Of a stretch of 64,000 bases of DNA, positions 56,390 through 64,000 are shown piece after piece; the stretch's first letter is position 1, and each line of letters opens with the position of its first letter. The notes beneath the pieces are model-generated. The model saw only the letters and a program-made list of their open reading frames with translations. It did not search any database and was not told where the DNA came from. The translations under genes were made by a program, and so were the position numbers. Source of the DNA: Agapanthus africanus (taxonomy: Eukaryota; Streptophyta; Magnoliopsida; Asparagales; Amaryllidaceae). The stretch lies in the NCBI GenBank assembly GCA_030015575.1, contig JASDDO010000024.1, positions 40,882,114-40,946,113 on the forward strand, in the 5' to 3' direction.

Positions 56390-58470
56390 TACCGCCGAAG
56401 ATGAGAAACTAAGGCGATCCGGGATGGAACATATAGCCTGAATTTTGAGGCAGTTATATAGGGTTGATCCATCCACCTCTCCAAAGATACTAAGTTGATT
56501 TATAGCGCCGTATATCGGAGGTTTGGAAGGATGCGACCGATATAGCTGACTTCAGATTCGCTCTCAGGGTGAGAGGTTTATTGATTGTGGAGACGTATTT
56601 TTCTTGCAGGCGCAAGCCTCTGCAATTAATTACGTTGTCGCGTACGACGACAACTTTCTGCACTCCAGGTTTTTAGTTTCGTGTGTCGTGTTTAGGTTTT
56701 TTGTTTATTTTGGGTTGCCCTTGGATTGTATACGGAGACTAATTTTGCCATCGCCCGTAGGGTGCGGATTAGTCTAAATCCGTACAGATATTTTCAAGAT
56801 TTGGGTCAAACATTTACTTGTATGGGTCTACGTTGATAGCTTGGTTTGCCAACGGGGATGAACTTATTTTGCATTTTTCACATTTATGAGGTCCGTCAGT
56901 TCATATGAGAGCAGAAGTTCTATCTAAGGATCGTTAGTCTCATTTGAGAATTAAGATCAAACTTAGAGGGTTTTGGGTCAAGCATTTGCTTGACAGGGTT
57001 CACGTTGGTAGCTTAGTTTGCCAACGGGAGTAAACTTAGGTCACATTTCTCACATTTGTGAGGTCTATCATTTCACGAGAAATTTGGGCTTTATCTAAGC
57101 ATCGTTGGTCTTATTTGAGACTAAGAAAAACTTAGATATTTTGAGCATATGGGCCTAATTGATCTTAAGATCATTGAAGTTTAAGCTTCAAGACTTAGCC
57201 AATTTAGGCTAAGGATTGGGTCTGTTTGACACTAACATGTAGTTTGGCGCATGGCGCAGCTCATATCGGTTCGATGGGATATAGCGCTTGCTCACATGTT
57301 TTTCACGTGGCGCAGCATAGGACATAGATTTGGGTTTAGCGCTTGGCGCTGGTGTGGCTTGGTCGGCTTGGCGCAACCAAAAACAGAGCTTAAGCCCGGG
57401 CACCATTATTTTGGCAAGTTCTTTTCTGGCGCTGGTGCCACGTGCGTGGCACGTGTGGTGCAGCACTAGAGTTTTGAGAGATTAATCTCTATAGAAAGAT
57501 TTGTACTTTTAGAAACTTAAGTTTCATGAAGCTTAAGTTTATGTTTTAATGGTCCTTTTGACCATTAAAACCATCAAGATCAACTTTTCATGATCTTGGG
57601 TCTTTTGTTCATATTCCATGGTGAGAACTTGAGGTCTTGCGAAGTTTAAACTTCATTCTTCATGGTGATTCTTAAGATCTTAATGGTTTTGCTTCTTTTG
57701 GTGAAGGGATTCTTAAGTTTTCTTTTAAAACTTAGATTTTAAGATCGAAAATTCCTCCATAAGAACTTAAGTTCTCGATAAGGAGAACATTTGACTTAAG
57801 GATCTTTAATCCAAAAGAAGAACTTAAGTTCTTTTTGAAGCTTAAGCTTCTTTCGATGGAGATTAATCTCTTTACTTAGGGTTTTGAGGAATGGGAAGAA
57901 TTTGCAGAGGGTTAAGTCTCTTTTCTTCATCTTATGGGAAGAATTCTGTATATCTTTTAGGGTTTGACTGAGGAGGAAGATGAAGATCTTTATAGAGGCT
58001 TAAATCTCTATTATTTTCACCTTATGGCGGGAATTCTGTCTCTGGAGATTAATATCCATCTCTCCTATTTATAGGAGAGAAGAAAATCAATCAAGTTGAG
58101 AGAATCTCCCATTGAGAGATCTCAAATTGATTTTAAGATCAACCGATGATACTTAAACATCGTTGGATTATTGATCCAAGAGATTTCTTATTAACAAGAA
58201 AATATCTTTCTGTTTAAGAAATATAAGGGAAATATTTTCCCAAATAGAGCTTAAGCTCTGATTGAAGCATGCGCTTCAACCAAATATGCGCTTGCGTCAT
58301 GTGCTTTGCACGTGGTGTGCTTGCGCAGCCCGGCTTGACGCTTTCACCTTGGCATTTTTTTTACCTTGGTGAAGCTTAAGTTTCGAGCGCCAATTTTTTG
58401 GCGGGAACAGTAAAGAACCATGGGCCTAAATCAAGTGTTAATAGTGAGATTTCGACCGTCGTTGAATTAT
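56390..58470. mobile_element. Block J: unidentified insertion within LTR H, rich in palindromes
   Basis: Bounded by imperfect direct repeats GGCTATCATCTAGGGG (56370-56390) and GGCTATCTTCCAGGGG (58482-58498). No protein-coding segment recognised. It contains GGCGC/CACGTG words (GCCACGTGCGTGGCACGTG near 57437) like those of LTR family B, so it may be a relative of that LTR, but no TG...CA ends with a target duplication were found. From 57160 to 58260 it is filled with perfect palindromes. Confidence 0.45.
57160..58259. repeat. Cluster of perfect 12-16 bp palindromes centred on TTAA
   Basis: Perfect palindromes: TGATCTTAAGATCA (57160), GAGATTAATCTC (57478 and 57859), GAAACTTAAGTTTC (57512), GAAGTTTAAACTTC (57641), TTAAGATCTTAA (57672), AGAACTTAAGTTCT (57762), AAGAACTTAAGTTCTT (57818), GAAGCTTAAGCTTC (57837) and AGAGCTTAAGCTCT (58246). 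Additional hairpins such as AATGGTC-CTTTT-GACCATT near 57550 are present. Confidence 0.9.
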
Positions 58471-59020
58471 TCCAAACCCAATAGGCTATCTTCCAGGGGC
58501 AAGGAAATACTGGTTCTCATGATTGTATGCATGTGTTAGTAGGGGACTCCTGAGATTTCGTTGGATACTGTTACGTCTCACTTCCCAATAGACGGAAACT
58601 GTGACGTGGCAAGCCCGCGGTATATTTATCCAAAGAAGGTCATTCTCTAAATAAATATACTAAGTGTATTGAAACAATAATACATAATGCAAGAATAAAT
58701 TGAGATCGTAAATTTTTTCAACAAATATCTTTATTTACATTCAACTTCCAATATTTGCAAATACAAGAGTTTATGCTGGAAATTAAATACAATAAAGAAA
58801 ATGCCTAAACAAGTGGCATACATAAACTGAAGGAAAAGAAGATGAGCTAGCCCTGAGTACCTATCTAGTCGTAGTCCTCCTCTGTGGCTTCAACTTTCTC
58901 TGTCTCGACAGTATCTGATGAACATTCCAACAGAAGAAAAAATGGGTGGAATGTCCGTCAGCGAATTAGCACTCGGTAAGTCCCAAAAATAGGTAAGAGT
59001 ACAGAAAATGACAAGAGTAG

Positions 59021-59023
59021 AGA

Positions 59024-59058
<35 letters not shown>
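59021..59058. repeat. (TA)n(TG)n microsatellite in LTR I
   Basis: A short AT run followed by about 14 TG dinucleotides. Confidence 0.95.
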
Positions 59059-59179
59059 ACGAGTAAGAGTATATGATCATTTGTAAATATATACTATAGG
59101 TCTCTAGATGGTCATTATGTTAATGTTAAGTTCCAAGTGTGAATGTCAATGCAGTCGTAGAATTATTCACGAGCTCAAG

Positions 59180-62100
59180 TGTCACTCCCCGCTTCCCAAA
59201 ATACGGAATACGAGGGGTTGACAAGGCCAGCCATGCTCCTACGGTCGAGGAAATATCTCTCCGTAGTCACACTTCGGTTTCTAGCTTTACGTGGTAATCG
59301 GTAATCAATGCACAGGTAATGAGAAATGCAGTAACTAAATCAAAAGAACTAACCAGATGGAGATCAAGGAAGTATAGCTCCGAGTCGCTGATCAAAATGT
59401 CCGCGATGTCCTCGAGGTACGTCAGGTCCTGGTCCAAGCTAGATCCACTTCTCACTCTGAGCATGCATACTCAGGTCGTCAGAGCGACACGATAGCAATA
59501 TATATAAATAGATACAACTGTGAACTCATGCAATAATATTGAATAAGAAACAGTAATCACGGAATAATTACGTGAACATGAAGTAGCCAATGCAGGTAGC
59601 TAATAGAGCAGGTAAACAGTAAAGCAGTAACCAGTATGGCAGGTATGTTGAATCAGTAACCAATGCATGTCAATGTCACTAACCCTATCAGTCTCTAAGT
59701 CTCACTGTACAGGTTACTAAGCCTATCGTCAGTCCAAGTGTGAGAGTCAATTACTCGTGAGTATCTCCCACCCAAGGGTAGGACCCAAAGGCAAGGGAAC
59801 ACGGGCCTGAGTCGCTCGCTAATAATCAATAATATCCCCATATATCTCCAGAATCGCTGTATGTGCTGGCATGGGACTCCCGAGGTTCTGTTGAACTCAC
59901 ACTCAAACTACCCCACACCTCGTGGTCTACGTCAAACGCCAACCATAAACTCAAATACCAGTCGGTCCATGACAAGTCTATGCGAGAACTGAAGACAGGG
60001 TCTCCATCAAGCATGTCTCGACTGATACCCAAGATAAATGGACAGTGTTTGGTGCCTTACCTGTGACACCCATACAAGTGCTTCCATAATCGTCCCATAC
60101 CAATTATAGTCACACTTATACACGTCCCACAGACGTCGACAATGCAATAAATCAATAGGGTCCACTGATTGTGTACAAGTACAAGTCACTTTCACTTATC
60201 CATTCATGCTTAAACACTAACATATTTGCCACAATCAAACACTAATACCTAACACTGGGTAATGCATATGATCACTAGGTTACCAATGCTATGACATCTA
60301 TATAATGTGATGAGAATACATTTATTAAGGTATGATTAAGATATCATCGGTCGGTGTCCTACCACTTGCATAATTTATCATAAATCATACATGCAAAATT
60401 TAGCAAAATAATAAAAAGAGGGTAAGCAGTATTTTTAATTGTCTATTCATCAAAATTGGTTTCACGTCAATCGGGTTTCAGGATCGCTAGATATGGCCAT
60501 TTTATTTTAAGTGTTCGCTGCTGGAAATCCGGTTTCAGAATCTGAAGTCCGTTTCGTAAAATATTTTAATCCCAGTTGGGATCGCAATTAGGCGATGCTA
60601 TAGCTGAACAATATTTATGATTATCAGTTAGGTTTCCACCGCAATTGGAGGATCAGTAATATGCTATGTCGACAGGGAGTTATGGACAGATTATGTTCGA
60701 TGTGTAAAATCTGCCTCTGCAGAATTCAGCAAGACGTATCGACATTGTAAAATAAATTAAAAATATCAAAAGTTGAGTAATCCAGTGACACCAGTCAAGT
60801 AATAAAGCTAATTAAATTTCCTATGTAACGATAAAGGGTTCCGTGCATTCTCATATTTGAACAGGAATATACAGGTGTCTAGAAACAGGGGTTAATCGGG
60901 ATTTCCATTCTGGACTGCAGTCCAGAATCGTAATCCTCCGCAATTATCTCTTTCATAATTAGTTAGAATTCATAGAAAAACTATAGAATACTGTAGGTTA
61001 AATAGTTAGCTTCGACACAAGCCATCGAACGCTAAAATCCGGTTTGTACATAATTTAATATCAATTTTACGGTTTATCATGTACGGAGGTTTTCATGCTT
61101 TACGACAGAAATCGGGACACCATTTTACGTGAGCAAACGACCTTATTTTGTAACCAAAATCTTAAGAGATATTCATTATAACTCGGGCCACTCAATGTTA
61201 TTTATTGCCGTCAATTTAACTGGGTTTGTAGGTCATGGTTTATATCGAACACTTAACTTATAACAATTTACACGAAAAGTATATGCGGGAATTTTTGGTA
61301 ATTTGAATTGTAATATAAAAAGTAGCATGAACCAAGTATTAAACTTGCCTGAAGATGGCCGGAGACACAACCGTGATGATGGCGACGACAGCAACGGCAT
61401 GATCACGGCGCAACGAACACAACGCCGGCAGCAACATCAACAACAATCTTGGACTCGGTTATGGCCCGAGCTCGTGGCGCGGCCTCGGCCATGGGCTTGA
61501 GTTTGGTCTCAATGAATTGTGACGGGGTGGCTGCAGTTATGATGGAGATGACGGTGGATAGTTAGAGCTTGTTGGCGGCGGCGATGGCGATGGTATATCG
61601 GTCCTTTTAACTGGACCGTCTAGATGCATCCCAATGCAATCCAGCATCCCTTTGTCCATGATTAGTTGGTATTGTCTATCTAGTTTAGTCTCAAGGACAT
61701 CATCAGTCAAGAATTTAATATAGGAAAATCCATCACGATCAGCAAAGCTCCGTGCAAGGTCGATTGCTCCTTTGCTATAATCAGTTCCAGTCAGATCAGA
61801 GGACCCTTGCCTTGAAAGTTCCTGCAGCAGAAGACCATTTCCAGTTCCGATGTACGCTCAAGCTGGTTAAGTCTTGGCTGGGATCACTTGATTTAGATTT
61901 ATTGATGTAATCAGCAGTACTCCACCCCTGAACCATGTTGGCACTTAAATCTTTTGTCCAAGTCACGATATCATCTATAACTTCAATACCAAACCAAACT
62001 TCACCAGGATGGCCCTGATCATGAAAATTTGCTAGGTCTTCTGCATAAGTTGAGCCTCAATAGCTTTGTAGCCCCAACATTGATGTTTCGATCTCATTTG

Positions 62101-63285
62101 CATCTGGCACATCCTTGTCTGAACTGTAATCAGAAGTTGGCAGGAAATTGCAGCTGGAGAGGTCCTCAGCAGTGTCCACGTGTCGCTGCTCGTCTTCCAC
62201 ATTGCTTCTGTAGTCGCTCTTGATCGACCACGGATCGGCCGCCACCGACCGATCGTCGTCCGACACCAGCTCCGCCTTTGACATCGATGGCGCCACCCCT
62301 TCTCGGTTGTGAGAGGTAGGCATCCTCCGGCGGCAGCTGAGGCATTCCCGACATCAAGATGCAACTCCAAGTCCTAACCCAGAGAGAGAGAGGGAGAGAG
62401 AATGAAGGAAGAGGCGAAGGGGAGGTGATTGCAGGGGAATGGAGGAATGCGAGGGTGAGGTCGGGAAGATGAGTTCTTGTCAGGGAATAAGAAGGATGTG
62501 TAGGCAAGGGTGGAGTGATGACGACGGGGGGTCGAGCTCCGGCGACGAGGCGTGCAGGCGAAGCTGCGGGGACGAGGGTGTTGGGTTTGGGTGTTGGGCC
62601 ATTGCTGTCGGTAGCGTGGAGGAGAGGGAGGTGAGCGGGGAGAGGTGGAAGAGGAGGTGAGGTTGTCGAGGCGGAGTCGGGGATGCCGGCGAGGTCAAAG
62701 GTGAGGCGGCAAGGTGAGGTGGTTGAAGACGAGGTTGGGTTTGGTTTGGAGGAGAACGAGAGAGAGAGAGAGAGCGAGAGTGTGAAAACGGAGAACGAAT
62801 GAGGAAGAGAGGGTGAAGTAGCGGGAGTCGTGGCCGTTGGAGTCGAGGACGTAGGGAGAATAGGTCGGCCGTCGCGATGAGTGTGAAGAGCGGGGAGTCG
62901 TGAGGGCGCTGTTGGGGACTGTGCGAGTCAAGTTGAAGCTGGCGCGAGGAAGTTGTGAGCGGCGTGGATGCATTCGTCGCTGGCGCGCGCGCAAGAAACG
63001 GTCGCGAGGGTGGGAAAGGCGGGAAAAGAGAGACGAGGGAGGAAGAAGGGGGAAAGTGGGTCGGGTGTGGGGAGTGGGCCTGGGCTAAGGAGAAATAGAG
63101 AGGGAAAAGAAGAGTTGGGCTGGGCTGGGCTGAGGTGAGGAGAAGAAGAAAAGATATGGTTTGAGTAAGAAAAGGATTTGGGTTTGATTGTTAGGGTTTG
63201 GAAAAATAGAAATATCTAAATAAATAAAATTTGTAATTTTGTTTTAAAATATACGGACATAATAAAAAAGGGTCTGGGTATTACA
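59180..63285 (-). mobile_element. Solo LTR E (gypsy type, 4.1 kb) carrying a host-gene fragment
   Basis: 4106 bp, TGTCACTCCCCGCTTCCC to CTGGGTATTACA on the plus strand, with perfect target duplication TCAAG (59175-59179 and 63286-63290). In LTR orientation (minus) it has an AT-rich start, a GA/CT-rich zone (62755-63110), then a GC-rich transcribed part including the methyltransferase fragment, then the usual distal part. No internal domain or second LTR is in the window, so it is a solo LTR. The other LTRs here of this type have no such gene fragment. Confidence 0.9.
61603..62354 (-). pseudogene. Captured fragment of an AR401/METTL10-type eEF1A lysine methyltransferase gene
   Basis: Family: SAM-dependent methyltransferases of the METTL10/EFM4 group, plant AR401. 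Seen on the minus strand: MSGMPQLPPEDAYLSQP, then after a frameshift VSDDDRSVAADPWSIKSDY, DVPDANEIETSMLGLQSY-stop, AEDLANFHDQGHPGEVWFG, VIDDIVTWTKDL, then after another frameshift IGTGNGLLLQELSRQG (SAM motif I), SDLTGTDYSKGAIDLA, FADRDGFSYIKFLTDDVLET and MDKGMLDCIGMHLDGPVKR, where homology ends. The stop replaces a Trp codon. No intron-like gap is seen across 750 bp, so a spliced transcript is the likely source (inference). It lacks the C-terminal part and has at least two frameshifts and one stop, so it is not functional as protein. Confidence 0.88.
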
Positions 63286-63589
63286 TCAAGAGTGGGCCCC
63301 AGGAGCAAGAAAACACGGGCTCATTTCATGTGTTAGCATCGGGGCTCTAGGCTGTGGATGAGTCAACCCGACTGATATTCGAGTAAAATAAAAAAAAAGC
63401 TAATACGGGACTCCTGAAGCTCCGTTAGATTCACACAAGAAACTATTCCAAGCCCCCCATGTATATTATAACTGGTTAATATGCTCATCTGATTTGATTG
63501 ATTGATATTTCTTGATCAAAACTCTAGATTGCAAAAGGTGTAAATTGTATTCGAGTGAGTCGAGTAATGTGCGAGTCATGACAATTGCA

Positions 63590-63720
63590 ATCTGGATTTG
63601 AGTCAAGTTGGTTCGAGTAGATTGGATTTGAGTTCATATTCGGGTTTAGATTAGAGTTCGAGTTTGTATTCGAGTTCGAGTTTAAGTTGAGATTTGAGTT
63701 TGGATTTGAGTTCATGTCTT
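63590..63720. repeat. Degenerate hexanucleotide repeat (GAGTTY/GATTTG type)
   Basis: Variants of GAGTTC, GAGTTT, GATTTG and TATTCG recur with a 6-bp rhythm; on the minus strand they read as Asn-Ser/Asn-Pro runs, which explains a small Asn-rich frame there that is not a gene. Confidence 0.85.
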
Positions 63721-64000
63721 TTCATGTGAAACTCTTATGTTCAGGAGAAATCGGCAACGGCTGCATATGGACGGCAGGATTTGTGTATTTTTGCAAGACA
63801 ATTGTCATTGATAACTCCGTTAAATTGTCTGATTTGAATAGGCAAGCACTCACTTTCTCCGGCTCACTGGGGCTCAAGAGAATTGAACCCGCTTAAACCT
63901 ATATTTATCTAATATTCTTAAAATATTGTTTGCATATCTCGAGGGGGTTTTATGAAAAACATTTTAATACAGTTTCAAAATAAATCTCGAGGGTGATTTA

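Larger units (their letters stand above)
55636..58568 (-). mobile_element. LTR H (gypsy type), containing block J and interrupted by LTR I
   Basis: Starts TGCCACGCCCCGCTTCCC (first cytosine context changed from TGTCACG) inside F, left flank GAGAA. Has the ACATTCC/GGAATGC stem and CGTCAGCGAACTTGCGCTCG box at about 56005-56052. Sequence of the same LTR type resumes at about 58470 after block J and is cut by LTR I at 58569. Its right terminus is not in the window, so its duplication cannot be checked. Confidence 0.65.
58569..64000 (-). mobile_element. LTR I (gypsy type), interrupted by solo LTR E, running off the window
   Basis: LTR I occupies 58569-59179 and 63286-64000. It starts TGTTACGTCTCACTTCCC; left flank GATAC. 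Has the ACATTCCA/TGGAATGT stem and the CGTCAGCGAA-type box at 58956. A (TATG/TG)n tract lies at 59021-59058. No coding region. It is nested in H and cut by solo LTR E with a TCAAG duplication. Confidence 0.7.

Noticed and set aside
57209-57469. Overlapping plus and minus frames in block J
   Set aside because: They read through GGCGC/GTGC-rich repeat words in both strands; no motif and no neighbours to support a gene.
63524-63715. Asn-Ser/Asn-Pro-rich minus-strand frame
   Set aside because: Produced by a degenerate 6-bp repeat.

Overview
The window is plant nuclear DNA, from an angiosperm-type genome loaded with LTR retrotransposons. The evidence is one intron-containing plant gene, Ty1/copia and Ty3/gypsy elements with methionine-initiator-type and Athila-type primer-binding sites, a plant LINE endonuclease fragment, foldback MITEs and many (TA)n tracts. 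I could not name the species. No rRNA, tRNA or CRISPR was seen.

Host gene (minus strand, 14282 down to 2696): four exons of a low-molecular-weight protein tyrosine phosphatase with a Ser-rich N-terminal extension. Exon borders obey GT-AG and all phases join. Intron 3 is about 10.7 kb because a 9.7-kb degenerate copia element, itself carrying gypsy-LTR debris, landed inside a foldback MITE there. A second foldback element lies beside exon 3. The last coding exon was not found and is probably left of the window. The far left end (1-600) is a LINE endonuclease fragment.

From 15276 to the right edge everything is nested retrotransposon DNA. An LTR (F) sits about 1 kb upstream of the phosphatase ATG. 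Element C (Athila-like, minus strand, 15283-50823, TSD TCACG) inserted 7 bp inside F. C has a tRNA-Asp-type PBS, a gag and protease, but no visible reverse transcriptase or integrase. Its 3' LTR was hit by solo LTR B (TSD GTGAA), which was then hit by a truncated tandem gypsy array (R, 17787-29415: LTR, internal, LTR, partial internal). Its protease-downstream ORF was hit by a full-length gypsy (Fw, 31908-41417, TSD GTAAG). Its gag was hit by a 4-kb solo LTR (D, TSD TGTTA). To the right, F carries solo LTR G (TSD GGATC) and is interrupted by LTR H. H contains a palindrome-rich block (J) and is interrupted by LTR I, and I by a 4.1-kb solo LTR E (TSD TCAAG).

The most notable item is inside E: a damaged, apparently intronless fragment of a host gene for an AR401/METTL10-type eEF1A lysine methyltransferase, lying in the sense of the LTR. 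R and Fw belong to closely related gypsy families with different internal losses: R lacks the RT core, Fw lacks zinc knuckle plus protease and part of the integrase. None of the retroelements seen is intact, although the LTR pairs of R and Fw are almost identical, which suggests recent insertion.
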